Positions 1 through 11,915 of a stretch of 64,000 bases of DNA are shown in pieces (the stretch's first letter is position 1; every line of letters starts with the position of its first letter). The notes below the pieces were generated by a model. It saw nothing but the letters and a program-made list of their open reading frames with translations, was not told the DNA's origin and searched no databases. This DNA is from Temnothorax longispinosus. Its lineage: Eukaryota > Arthropoda > Insecta > Hymenoptera > Formicidae. Position numbers and translations under genes: made by a program. The stretch covers positions 22,651,406 through 22,715,405 of the forward strand of contig NC_092361.1 in assembly GCF_030848805.1 (NCBI RefSeq), in the 5' to 3' direction.

Positions 1-1125
1 ACAAGCACAATTTATTATATCAAATGAACGTTATATTGTTATTATATATTATAGTCATAAGATTATCTCTTACAGAGATTAATGTTCAAGAGTTACTATT
101 GAAATATTAATTACATAATAACATCATATTAATTTTGGCTGATTATATATATTAACATGAAATGAAATATGAAATAAAACAAGAATACTTATGTGTTTAA
201 AGTTATTGAAATGATACGTTGAGCAATAAAGAAACTTTATCGTTAAATTGTTAACTTTAATACCAAATTAGTGAAAAAAGCACAATATCTTGAATTACTC
301 TGTCTCCAAATAGTTTATTATATCGCGCTGTATTGAATCTTGATCGGTAAATCACAATGTAATGCCAGGGCGTGGTCTCTTTGTCTTCTCCAACCCCCGT
401 GGTGCACCCCACCCAACTCCAGCCGCGGAAAATACACGACATTGCGCTTTCTAAATTCATATTCGACGATAAGTATTCCGTGACTCTTGAGATAAGTGAT
501 TGGTCGACGACTGCTGCTCAAATGACTGTAACGTAAAAGGAAGACCGGGGGTACGGGCGGTGAGTTGCGTGCTGTCAGATTTCGCATCGCTATTTTCGAG
601 TATTTGTATGCGAAAGAGGGTACGAAAAAGGGAAGGGTAGATAAAAGGGAGGGGAAGTAGCAAGTGAGATGGCGATCTCACAATGCGACCGTTTTACGAG
701 TTATTCCATTTCAAGAAAGAAGTGTAATTTGTGCCGGGACTTTGCGCGAACTGTCCAACTTGAACGATTACGACAAAACACATCGGCCGAAGAAATTTCA
801 AACCAGGCCATCGAGAAATTTCTTATTTGCAATTCTAACCGCGAGGCGATGCTAAATCGACACGAAACTCGCTCGATCTAATTTCCGATAATGGTGTGCT
901 CGAAAATAAAACTGAAATTGTGTATTTTACGATATGTGTGTATTAATTTACGATAAAGAATATCTAATTTCTTTTTTATACTTTAATTTTGCGATTTTAA
1001 AATAATATACTGTAGAGAAAGTTTAAAATCAATCTTGAGAATTATGACAAACACATGAGGTTGATGCTTTTCCTTTAATATCGGAGTCTATGACAGCCTA
1101 AGTATAATAAAAAAACCTCGGTTAA
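1..1125. other. AT-rich tract without a recognisable gene
   Basis: The first 300 bases and 880-1120 are strongly A+T-rich. A modestly G+C-richer stretch at about 360-880 carries short overlapping frames on both strands that show no domain, no splice-bounded structure and no conserved motif. I see no gene here. Confidence 0.6.
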
Positions 1126-1353
1126 GGCATCAAATTTCCGGTCACAATTGTGAGAATAATTTCTGCCTGGAGTCTAGAAAATCATTTGTCTGAACAAGGA
1201 AGACTTTGTAGAGCATTAAATGCCTTAAAGGCGGGCGAACCGCTTTCGTTTCGGTTGAGTGCGCTTGGGGAAAAAGCGTACCCTTATTGGGAGTCTACTC
1301 CACCCTCACGTCTAGAAACCCCACCCTGTACCCTTTACGTGATTTCACTCTGA
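1126..1353 (+). CDS. Unassigned 75-codon open frame
   Basis: An open frame runs from an in-frame TAA at 1123-1125 to a TGA at 1351-1353. It has no ATG, so it could only be a terminal exon; the bases before it (ending ...CGGTTAAG) make a poor acceptor because the pyrimidine run is short. G+C content rises locally over exactly this stretch, from AT-rich flanks. The peptide is mixed and not low-complexity, with segments such as ALNALKAGEPLSFRLSALGE. I do not recognise a family. It may equally be a chance frame in a small G+C-rich patch. Confidence 0.15.
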   Translation, partial: GIKFPVTIVRIISAWSLENHLSEQGRLCRALNALKAGEPLSFRLSALGEKAYPYWESTPPSRLETPPCTLYVISL

Positions 1354-1356
1354 ATT

Positions 1357-4300
1357 TCTCAGTTTTTCTTTCTACAAATTAATAAAATTGTATTACGTAA
1401 ACCTCGCCAAAAAGAATCTTATTTTAATATAAACATTACATATTGCTACGCATCTGGTATAAATAACGTGTTACAGCTAATGTAAACGCGCGGCTAAATT
1501 CTTTCGTCGAATCTTTTTTTTTTTATTTTAATAAATCCATGGCGATCATATTTTGCGCTTTACGTATATCGAATATCTTTTCTCGACGCATAAAATATTG
1601 CTCATTATATCCAGCATATTATCACGAAGGACATAACTTCTTCTCGTTTCATTCGTCATAAATAGTATACGCATCTGATTCGTCTTTTCGACGAGCAGAA
1701 ATTATACTTTCTCTTCCAGCGATATGCATTAAGAATATTATACGTCGTTTAAGAAAACTGACAGCACGAACTACAGACGCAAGTCACGTAAGGCGATTAG
1801 TCTTCATTACCAAATCGCAAATAAAATATCGATATCTTTGACAAAATAACATATTGTCTGTCTACATCCTTGACTGTTTTTTATGCGGTAAAAAATTAAT
1901 TTGACAGTTGCACGCATAGTTCTGAAATTCATGTCACGACGCTATAAACGCAAAGCCTTAGCCTTTACAGGTTGTCTGCGTATAGCTTCCTCCTTCTGTC
2001 ATATATTGTAAGATACGACGTTGCTTTTCAGTGGTTACCGTTTCTGTTGTATGATGCAGATTCGATTTGCACGCGAGGTAAAGTGAAACACCCGGATGCA
2101 CGATATCGCTATATGCTTCTTGGTTTGCTCTGCCGATCTCCTCGCAGACATTTTATTACGGATTTCAAAGCAGAGTACACCAATATAAATAAATAAAATA
2201 TTCGGTTTTGGCATATTCTTAATATTCGAAGAATATCGAAGAAGATATATAAATTACAACAGAATCGTAGTTTGAAACGTAAATGTTCCAAATTTTGCAA
2301 AATATTTAAAAGCGCACAAGTTAATTTTTAAAGACAGCATAATATGTAAATAATTAACAACGAAAATATTTCTGCATGCGAGTATAATACTTTGTTAAAA
2401 TAGGATTATTTTTTGCAGTAAAGTAAGTAGGGGATAAGAGACTTTGAAATTGAGAAAAATAGGAAAGACCCACTCACGTCACTTCAAATCATAACACCCC
2501 ATTTATTTTCATTTCTGTCTGAGCTATTCGTTTAATGAAATCGTGCTTACACATGAATTCACACCTCGTTAAGTGTGCGATACAAACTTAATGTGTCGAA
2601 CTCGACAACGTCGCAAATCTGCCCTTACATGTCATAAAAATTTAAATGCTTTATAATTAAATCACGTTGTTTTGAAAACAGTGAAGCTGTTTTCTAAATT
2701 TGCTTACTCAAGTTACTGTAAAAGACTTTTTGGAAGAGAATAATATTAGTTTATGTTTTTATGTAGAACTTTATCGATACTCAATCGTTCATCTTGAATC
2801 TTTTTTTGATTAATAACTCTTCGATTCTAGCCGAATGAGTTGCTAATGGGTTGGAGAACGCAGGTAGTAGCCGGCAGAATCGATCATCGCGTCGGTAATA
2901 AAGCGCACCAAGTAGCTCTAGTAAGTCACTGAAGGTTACCGGTAGGGTTATATGGTTTTCCGATCGTATTTCTATTTTCACGATGCATTGTATTAAATTA
3001 TATGCACATATGCATGTATGCAATATATCGCATAATACTATACATTTTTACAAACCGAGTAAAAGCAGAAATATTCTAATTACGTAAATTAATAAGAGAA
3101 GGTTTTGATAAAGCTTTAGATTTTCTTGAAATAATGAAGATATTATTTGTCTTCCACTCTTGAAAAACATTCGACTCATAACTCTGATTTACTGATCCGT
3201 AATGTCGTATATCATTTATTATAATCTATCTACTCTATCTAAAAAGCGACCCAAACGTTTTGTATAATGAGTATCTTTTTTTATCGATTTCTTCGTGAAA
3301 ATGGCGCGATCGCCGCGGGGCAACGAAATCTTCATTCCATTCACGGCGCAATTTCCTCTCTCCTGCTTCAATCCATCGTGGAATTCTGTCGATGTCGCGC
3401 ATGCGCTTCGATATCATGGAGCCGAACGGCGGCATAGAGAGGAGAAGGGAAAGGAGTTCGAATTGAGGGGAGGGTCGTCGTCGTCGTCGCCGCCACCGCC
3501 ATGACGGCTCAATTTATTTTCAAGCTTAGCCGAGACTCGAACCAACGAGTCGGTCGTTACCGTTAGCGGAATGGACCCTGGACTAACCATCCCATACACC
3601 CTACTATTTCAATAACCGCCATGCAGATGCCGCTGCGATAATCATTGGATCTCAATGATTTTTTAGTGATTCTGCGCGCGCAAAATGCATATTGCATCAA
3701 GATTCGTAACGCCGGACAAACAACATAAATAATGATGCACTACAAAGACGTAGTACATTGCATCTCATTGAGAACAGAAGTCTCTATAAATGAAAGAAGA
3801 AAGAAGAAAGAAGATGATAATTACGTATTCGTACACTATATGATAATAATAGAACAAAGAATTAAATATAAGAAATTAAATATATTCTCAACAGGAAAGT
3901 TTCAATCTGAATTTCTTGGGGACGAATGTTGAAGAAGATACTCATGATAAAGCATTTTATTATATTACTATCTATATAAATAGTGAAGAATTTTTTGTTG
4001 ATTAATTAACTACACAAAAATTAATAAAACAAGAGAAATATCATCCTTAAAGGAACGAGCAACAACGATGAAGAAATAGTTTTCTATATCATTTTTATTA
4101 TTAAAAATATTGTCACATGAAACATAATGATAATGGATAGAAATAAAAATAAATTTTTCTCGGATATTATTAACTCGAAAATAATTAATGTTTTTAAAAG
4201 ATAAGACATGCTTCGATTTTGTTTCGTGTTAAATGTCCAAGGAATAAACTTTTATTGACCAGCAAATGATTTCTCTAATTATATGTATAGAATTACTATA

Positions 4301-5049
4301 CAATACTAGTTTAAGAGGTCGTACAGCTATAAGCTTGAAGACCAAAAGCGACCACCTGTTGGGTACAAAACATTAACCCATTTAGCACCTTCCCTCATAA
4401 AGGTGGATAACTACCACCGTTGAAACATCCGTCATTATCCATTTGCAGTAGCTATTTGACATTTTGGATCATTAACTTCAATCGTCTAGGGTTACATGTT
4501 TGCGCTTCCTATTTCCATGCTATTAAGGAAGAAAAAGTGGCTATAGAAAAATTTTCAAGCTTGTGAAGAAATCGCTTTAATCTTTTTCCTTTTAAAGTTA
4601 TACAATTCTTACTTGTGTATATTGTAAACATGTTTGTATATTATACATGTTAAACGGAAAAGAAAATATTTCAAATATTCACGGGCAATCTACGTGCATA
4701 TTTAACATCGTCTCATAACTGCTAATTCAAGGCTTATTTATTCTTCCACTTCGAAAATATATAACAGAATTGAAGATACGGGCAAAAATCTTGTTTATGG
4801 GGTCCATGGCTGGATATCAGTTCCACTATTACATCTAGACCGTCTCTGTACAACTACGTAATATACCATCTTTAATATCTTAAAGGGAAAAACGGCGAGT
4901 GAAGCTTTGAGGCAGAGCGTATCTAAGATACAGCCAACGGTACGGCGATAGGGCATACCTAAGCCGCATACACGTCCGGATACCACAAGTTATTTGTTTG
5001 GCATCAGCCTCGCGGATTTTATTCTTTCAGCCAAGACATTACTCTAAAT
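1357..5049. other. AT-rich tract with minor repeats
   Basis: Mostly A+T-rich DNA. It contains an 8-bp-arm hairpin at 2213-2236 (ATATTCTT / AAGAATAT), a (GTC)5 run at 3474-3488 inside a G+C-rich patch (3290-3600), and a purine run of AAAGAAG units near 3794-3815. Overlapping frames around 3.3-3.5 kb and the minus-strand frame at 2.78-3.02 kb have no recognisable content. Apart from the weak exon candidate at 2032-2077, I see no gene. Confidence 0.5.
2032..2077 (+). other. Possible 46-nt internal exon
   Basis: An acceptor-like sequence (TTGCTTTTCAG, AG at 2030-2031) is followed after 46 nt by CGAG|GTAAAG (GT at 2078-2079). Two of the three frames are open; one reads WLPFLLYDADSICTR and the other GYRFCCMMQIRFARE. 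The third has a stop. The donor is only fair (GTAAAG). Acceptor/donor pairs this close arise by chance in AT-rich DNA, so this is a weak candidate. Confidence 0.12.
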
Positions 5050-5146
5050 CATGTTTGCACCCGTATCCCCCCGCCATGGCGAATCACGAGAGTGCATTGA
5101 AGCCGCGGGGGAAAGGGCTACGAGCAGCATCAAGGTAGAACAGACC

Positions 5147-5166
5147 AGAGAGAGAGAGAGAGAGAG
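5147..5166. repeat. (AG)10 microsatellite
   Basis: An uninterrupted run of AG dinucleotides. On the minus strand it produces a Leu-Ser repeat in the overlapping frame, which is a composition effect and not evidence of a protein. Confidence 0.9.
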
Positions 5167-5489
5167 TTCGTAGAGGTGGGAGCGTACCATAGCCGCGCGA
5201 CAGAGGAAAAGAGAAGATGACGAAGGGAGACTCGGTCTCTCGGTAAGATGTAGCCTTTTCATTCTCGTAAAGAGCCGCAACGAAAAAGAAAGAAGACGGA
5301 AGAAGGGGAACGAGGAAGGAATACCGAGGAAGGAGATCCGTGAAATGATGCCTCCCTCCGTCTTAACTCCATCTGCTGCCATCCGTACGAAACGAGTCGC
5401 CAAGAGTCTACCACCACCCGTTCGTGAGGACGACAGGGAGAGAAGACGACTTCGTAGCTAAAATGTATTTCACGGATGACATCGACGGT

Positions 5490-5511
5490 GGCACCAAACT
5501 CGATTGGTGCC
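5490..5511. repeat. Inverted repeat, 8-bp arms, 6-nt spacer
   Basis: GGCACCAA at 5490-5497 is followed by six bases and then TTGGTGCC at 5504-5511, a perfect reverse complement. It lies about 60 bp before the CArG palindrome. It could be a dimeric protein-binding site or a small stem-loop. Confidence 0.75.
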
Positions 5512-5572
5512 TTCAGTGGAAGAGGGAGATATTAGGATGGAACGACGGTATGGCTGGGTAGGACGGGTTGAT

Positions 5573-5592
5573 CCCCTCCATATATGGAGGGG
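5573..5592. promoter_or_regulatory. 20-bp perfect palindrome containing a CArG box
   Basis: CCCCTCCATATATGGAGGGG equals its own reverse complement. Its centre, CCATATATGG at 5578-5587, matches the SRF consensus CC(A/T)6GG exactly. The G/C-rich arms extend the symmetry well beyond the core. Whether SRF or another MADS factor binds it in this organism is inference. Confidence 0.55.
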
Positions 5593-5640
5593 AAGGAAGA
5601 AGAAGCATTTGCCTCATTTTGGAACCTAAACCGTGTCCGT

Positions 5641-8600
5641 GTGCATTCATTAATTTTTTGTCTAAGACTATTCTATCGTCCATGGTTTTTTTTCTTTCAA
5701 TTGCTTCTTTTTTGTTCCTTTGTTTTCTTTAATCCGATAGGTGCATGCAAATAGATCAATTTAATTAGATAATATATAATTTGTTAGGAAGATATCTTAG
5801 TGATTGTTGAGGGAAAAGGGCTTTCGTAAGACATTTCATTATTATTATAGAAAATCTAAATACTGCCATCAGAGTTTTGATTTATTATTTATTATTTTGT
5901 TTGTTGATACATGATGTAACTTTATGTAGGTGATATATTTCTGATTTTAAAAGCTTTCGTTTGGAAGCTAATTCTGTTCAACTATAAACAGATTAAGTTG
6001 CCTTAGGGAGGATTGTAAATCAATAGAGGAGCGCGTACAGAAATGATGAGTTAGCACCAAGAAGTGAATTAGGGAGTAAATAGAATTACATCGAAAATAT
6101 TTACCAACTGTGATCTTATATTTACATTCTGTTCGGTACATATAAAAGCTATTTTCAAAAGGTGCTTTAAGGATTTCTTCAAGAATTTTTGCTGAGTAAT
6201 AAATCTATCCTTCGTAAAAAAAATGAGAATAATATTAACAGTAATAAAAGTTAACAAGCACGTTAAATCTCTATGACGATATATATTATAAACGAGAAAT
6301 AATTTCGAAATAAAAATTTAATATTACGTTCTTATTTATTTATATAAAGATAAGAATTGAACTTACGAGTTTATAAATATAACAGTATCTTAATCTTAAA
6401 AACTGTTAGATTACAATAAGATATTTGCCAAAAGTAAATCAATAAAGAACTTTAAGGTAAATAACATTGTCATGTAAAAGACTGGACAGTTTAGGAAAAT
6501 TACGATCGTAAGTTCTTAATGACGTGTTTTGAAATCAATTTCCGATATTTAAAGGGCAATCAAGGTGAAATTAGAATTTAAGAAAAGTAGCCGGAAGAAA
6601 TCCATTCCTAGCAATTTGCAAGGCATTACTTTTACGGCACACGGACAGAACGTTCTTTCCGCGATAAGTGTTGGACGGACGGACCGTCCGACGTTAAGCT
6701 ATAGGTGAGAGACAAGAGAAGGGGTAGGTTTGCGGTTGGGTGGTTTGTTGGTGGAGTTATATACTGCCTCGTAAAACACGATCATTGCTTTATTACGTGC
6801 TCCCTGACGTATACCAGCTAATTGTTAGGTGCGAACACATTTATAGGCAAGTCATTCGGCTATTCTTTCAGTCTTCTCTTTTATTGCCATGGAAAGAAAA
6901 CGCTGACTATAATCCTACTTTGATAATGATACAGCTTGTTCGTACTACCTTATTAATTTCGTTTCTTAATAATGTCTTTTATATATATACACCTGTATTT
7001 TTGTTACACGTGTATCTTGAACATTTTTTCCCTTGAAATCTTTTTTATATTTCATGATAAAAAACTATATGTCAACTAAATAACAGTTTTAATAGGTACA
7101 TTTCTTATCAATCTAAAAATGAAATAAATCAAATACGTAAATTTATGTATAAATGGATTTTTGTGAAATAAAATTTGTTGAATTTATTAGTATGAGAGAA
7201 TATTGTTTTGAATTTCAAATAAGATAATATACATTTAATTTCGTTTAAGCATACAGCGGCAGCATGCATACAAACGTAAAAGTAACTAACGAGAAATGCT
7301 AATAGCACACGTGTGGCAAGCTATAAAAAAATTCCTGGCGTTGTACATTTCTAATAGAGCAACTTTAAATGCCACGTGTACAAGTTCATTATGGATTGTA
7401 TATACAGGATACAACATATGAATTACAATCATTTTTATAAATGAGCAAACGATACAAGTTTAAAATATAACAATAATAAATGTTGTTGAAATATATTCTC
7501 TTTCACGTGATACATTCTTTAATATTATACCTATATCAATATACATTTGCAAGTATTGCAAAATGCATAATTGTTGCTTAACATCAGATATCTGTATCGC
7601 TCAATACAATTACCGCACATATTTACTTACATAAATTTATTAATTTTAATATATAATAATGTGATATAAATATTTATTACGTAAATTTCATCCATGTATA
7701 TAATAAAACTAATTTTGCTCGTCGACTCTACGTCGGAAATCGGACAGATAATGTCAAAATATCATTTCTTGTAAGCAACATTAGTTACGCGATTCGCTAA
7801 TTAACATAATTTATCCAATTATTTTCCTTACTATCATTGAAGGAGTATCACAAACACAAACACAAAAGGAACTATTGAAGCTTGATTTGTTGGTTGAAGC
7901 ATTATCTTTATAGAGCGACGAAACGGAATGACAGTATGCGATCCAAGTAGTTGACAATACGACCCGAAATCTGAAAAAAAAAATCAGCATAAACGCAATA
8001 CATTAATATTAAATTACAGCAAAAACAAAGAATATATAATAATAACAGTGTTTAGTAAATAAAATAGCATTAAATATGTATCGATGTTATATTTAGAGCA
8101 ACAGATATATTTTTTTACATAGATAATAATAATCACGCATTATTGATAAGATACAACTCAGTAATTATTACACATGTCGCGTAAAATTTTTTTTCTTTAC
8201 ATTTTCAATAAAAAATATAGGTACATCGACACATTTCGTGTATTTCTAAAAAAATTTAAGATATGTACATCATTAACATATTTGTACAGATATGTCTATC
8301 GCGATCATTATGAATGGTGTGCACTATAAATATTTTTAAATATTAAAAAAAAAGCGAACGTCAGGTCGGACATCAATTAAAAATACCATAAAATTCGTAT
8401 AAGAAATAAAATATATGGGAGATTAAAAGTGATTAAAATACGTGAATCAGCCGCGATAGAGCGAGCGTCGTGATTTATGGCTGAAAGAATTGCGATTACG
8501 AAGTCGGCAGAATTATACGATAACACGCGATCTCACGGAGCAACGAAACAGTGACATATGAGAACTGGCTAAAAAGATACATACATTATCAACGTTCCCC

Positions 8601-8923
8601 TTCACTATATAATGTGACATTTTCTCAAACCATGGAAGTGGAATTCCGAACGGCGTGTTTACAAAGAAGTTGGCGGTAAAAGGAGGAAAGGGGAGTTGCG
8701 GTATGTCCGAATGAAAGACGAAAAATATTTCCAGAACCTCCCGAAGAGCTTGTACTTTATTAGCTTCACGCTCGCATACTTTCAAATCTCGTCAGGGCAC
8801 ATTTGTTTCATTGCTATGCCCCGAACGACTTGGATCTCCGTTGCCCTTCGAGACGAAGCGCGCGTATTCAAGAATTGTACTGATTGCGGTCTTCTCTTCC
8901 CGTGGAAGTTTCTTCAATTAAAT
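5641..8923. other. Long AT-rich tract
   Basis: A+T-rich with scattered homopolymer runs. A stretch at 7300-7510 holds three CACGTG E-box cores (near 7309, 7374 and 7507). A 98-codon plus-strand frame at 6740-7036 lacks an ATG and is rich in Leu/Ile/Phe/Tyr, as expected from AT-rich codons; I do not call it a gene. Nothing else recognised. Confidence 0.5.
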
Positions 8924-8978
8924 TTAATTAAGCTTGCACAAAATGAAGGCCTTAATCGCGTTCAACAAGCTTAATTAA
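8924..8978. repeat. Inverted repeat, 13-bp perfect arms
   Basis: TTAATTAAGCTTG at 8924-8936 is mirrored by CAAGCTTAATTAA at 8966-8978 across a 29-nt spacer. Each arm contains both TTAATTAA and AAGCTT. An exact 13-bp inverted pair at this distance is unlikely in any given place, although AT-rich sequence raises the odds. It could be a short foldback element or a pair of homeodomain-type (TAATTA) sites. Confidence 0.75.
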
Positions 8979-9697
8979 CCGTGCGCCGACGAGATATTTT
9001 TGTAGAAGGACATTGGAGAACGAAAAGTTTGGTTAAATTTTTGATGATTATCAATGTCGGCTCTTCTGATCCTCAGAAACTCAGCAATCGCAAAGATATT
9101 GGAGAATATCTATATCTGGTAGCGAGGAAGACGTGTGTTCGTGTTATATACATCCTTTGAATAAATATTCTTTAAATTATATATGTAGGTACCGTATATT
9201 GCATTTTATATCACTTTCTTTCATTACATACACATATATTCTTATTAAATCTCAAATATGGCATTCAGCACCTTGCATCATTGAATATAACACATGCTTT
9301 GATTAATTTAAACACTTAATAAACACTTTTAAATAAATCTGGATTCAACATTGAAATTTAAACGAATTTCAGAACTCATATGTCAGGCTTCACGATGCTA
9401 ATGTTAAGAAATGTTATTATCTTTTACTTGATTTTAAATAGAGTTTAGATTAACAGAGATTCTAAAACATTTTACATTGATCAAATTTCTCAAATTTTGC
9501 CATGGAAATATCGAATCTTCAGTGTTGCTCAACGAGATACGCGTATAAAAATGTAATATTCAAATTGAAAAGTACTGACCGAATTTTTTTTATCAAACGT
9601 TAGGTTTTGTTAATCAGAATTTATTGAAAATTAATGTATCTGATGTTGACAGGCAGGGGATGAGGGTAGCTCACACTGGGTGGCTTAAACATTTTAG
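8979..9697. other. AT-rich spacer
   Basis: A+T-rich DNA leading up to the exon-like frame at 9698. No gene or structured repeat seen. Confidence 0.6.
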
Positions 9698-10009
9698 CAT
9701 CTCCGCGTCGTCGTTATTCCTAACGGAACGTTCATCTTGGATACTTTGCGTATCAAATTCGCTGCCCGAGGCGAATTATTCTATTGTACTATCAGCGTTG
9801 CCGTATACAAAGAGATGGCGGGGATCCGCGTGGGTGTCCGTGAGCGTACCAATACTTACGCCGCTTACGCGTCATATTTTCCGGTTGATACTGCCCACGC
9901 CTGGGGCTCTCTCGGGCACTCGCTTCACCGGGTGCATCGGGTGTATCGGCCTGTACCGATGACGGCGACGTATATACCGCAGCACGTACGAATTTTCGTA
10001 TTTGGTTGA
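9698..10009 (+). CDS. Candidate exon, 103 codons, unknown function
   Basis: The frame begins directly after an acceptor-like CATTTTAG (AG at 9696-9697), where the same AG is part of an in-frame TAG, and runs to TGA at 10007-10009. The first residues read HLRVVVIPNGTFILDTLRIK and later ARGELFYCTIS. The spacing of the aliphatic strand residues and the F-Y-C faintly recalls an Ig-type strand F, but there is no matching upstream Cys or Trp, so I make no family claim. Codons are rich in G at position one and C/T at position three. The pyrimidine tract before the AG is short. Three other frames over the same DNA are also open, which weakens the case. If real it would be a terminal exon or part of a longer spliced gene. 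Confidence 0.25.
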   Translation, partial: HLRVVVIPNGTFILDTLRIKFAARGELFYCTISVAVYKEMAGIRVGVRERTNTYAAYASYFPVDTAHAWGSLGHSLHRVHRVYRPVPMTATYIPQHVRIFVFG

Positions 10010-11915
10010 GATCACGTTTGGATAAAATGGCAGCACGGATCCCCTGCTGACGCCGATATATCCGCCCTCTGCGCAGCGCAGGCACCAATACACACGTCTC
10101 TACGAAGCAGCTGCGGATACACGGACGGATACACCCCGTCGTACATACGAATACCTGCGGGTATACCTGTCCACGCTTTTCTTCATCACCGCACCGTCAC
10201 GTATGCGGCAGAGATAGCCGAAGTGTAGCCGGGATCGAAGTACGAAATAAAAACTTGTGCGGGGCCGGCGTCTAAATCAGACTGGCCGCGGAGAATTTCT
10301 CGATTGCGATTTCTTCATGTGGCAAAAATTTCATATAGAAATTCTAATGCGTTAAGTTGCACCGATCTGCGCATTCTATTACCGTTTCATGTGTAATTTT
10401 CATCGTTCAAAATATTCCCTCATCGATACATCAATAGTTTTAATCTCATATGCGTTACGCGATATAATGTTTTACTAACAAGCAATGATGGAAATTCCGA
10501 TTAGAAACAGAGTGATCACGTAAACCGCTTTGAATGAATCGAGGAATCCCATTACGTATCACTTTCTACCTTCATTAATTTTTACGTTATTACTCAATCA
10601 TCGATATGGTCGATGCTTGAATCAAAGAGGAAAAAATTCGCCCAAATAGCTAAGATAAGATAATAACAAATGTCTTACTTGAAATACTAATATTAAAAGT
10701 AATCTTTTCCCATATTTGTGCTGCGAATATTGCCGTGCATTGTCGATTTTATATCGCATCATTAATTTGATTTTGAGAAATGGTTTTATTAAATTAATAA
10801 AAAGTTAAGAAATTCTTTTAATAATACGTAATAAACAGACAGTGGATATATTTTGGACAAAAGAACTGTCAAAGTGTTGTTAAATAAGTATCTTTTTAGA
10901 TCTGCGTAATATAAAAAGTACGGTGACAGTTGTACATAATAGTTCTCACGAGGAGCCTCAAAGGGGTATTTCAGAAGTTGAAGGTTAAAACAGTAAGTTT
11001 GAATGCTTATACTTTCAGAAAAAAACAGTATTTTCGCGCAGCCTGTATATCCGTGCGAAATTGGCCCGTAAACAAGCTGACTCGTGAAACTCGTGATGTA
11101 GATGTGGCGAACGTGGCCAAGAGTAATATTTTCCTTTCGTCGTTCAGCGAAAGAAAAACTTTGACTTATTTTCTAGACGAAGAGAAATGTTCAAATTAAA
11201 TGAAAATGTTATGTTAAATATTTAATTTTGCTTTATTGATTTATATATAATTAACGAGTCAACTTAAATGTGGATACAGATATCTAATTATTTTTATTTT
11301 ATAGATCAGCGATGTATAAAGATATTTTATTTGTTTCACGTTAGTATAAAGTAAGATAATCGTTGATTAATATTACTTTGAAATTTTGAGACTGATATTT
11401 TATAAGATGTTACGAAAGAAAGATGTTATGAAATCTACGTCATCATTCTATATATGCGGGTTCTTGACATTTTGCTGTTTTTAGTTTTGGCCTTTTATGC
11501 ATATTGTATAATCGTATATTACACGCGCGCGCGTGCAAGTCGAAGAAAATAGTATAGACTGAAAGAATTTTATATCACATATATCTTTGCTGAACGACAA
11601 ATGATTAAACGAAGAATCATAATTTAAATCGTTTTGAAATATTTTATTAGTATTATTGATGTGAGTTCAACCGATACGAACTAAGTTCTACGAGATACAA
11701 AATTAGAGATACAAAAACTGCTGATGGAATATCGTGACAAAAGGGAAGAGGAGGAGGACGAAATAAAAATTGCTGAGAAAACATCTTGAAGTATCGAAAT
11801 ATCGAAATTGATATTATTTAATATCAGATTTATGTTGCTATTGTATTAAATGGATAATCGTTACTATCTCTCGTACACAAAGTAATAATAAGTAGGTTAC
11901 TCTATACCGGAGTAT
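10010..11915. other. CpG-rich shoulder then AT-rich tract
   Basis: 10010-10320 stays G+C-rich with frequent CpG (for example around the GGGGCCGGCG near 10260). From about 10320 the sequence is A+T-rich. A (CG)n run with flanking ACAC/GTGC lies at 11521-11537. The 10930-11199 plus-strand frame has no ATG and no recognisable content. Confidence 0.5.

Larger units (their letters stand above)
5050..5640. promoter_or_regulatory. G+C-rich block with clustered palindromic sites
   Basis: This block has much higher G+C and CpG than its flanks. In about 450 bp it holds a (GA)10 tract, an inverted repeat with 8-bp arms and a 20-bp perfect palindrome centred on a CArG box. (GA)n is the class of sequence bound by GAGA factor in insects and CArG boxes are bound by SRF/MADS proteins; both statements are family knowledge. 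That this block is an enhancer or promoter is inference. A 119-codon minus-strand frame (5044-5403) overlaps it but is largely low-complexity Ser/Leu/Phe from the CT-rich strand and starts without strong support. Confidence 0.4.

Noticed and set aside
3525..3560. Minus-strand GGTTCGAGTC resembling a tRNA T-arm
   Set aside because: The flanking bases do not pair as a T-stem and no cloverleaf fits.
5044..5403. 119-codon minus-strand frame with Leu-Ser repeats and a signal-like MLLVALSPAAS
   Set aside because: The Leu-Ser run is the (GA)10 tract read in reverse, the rest is C/T-biased, and no splice or start evidence supports it.
6740..7036. 98-codon hydrophobic plus-strand frame that resembles a fragment of a multi-pass receptor
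   Set aside because: No ATG, no splice sites of quality, and AT-rich codons alone give Leu/Ile/Phe/Tyr-rich peptides; no receptor motif present.
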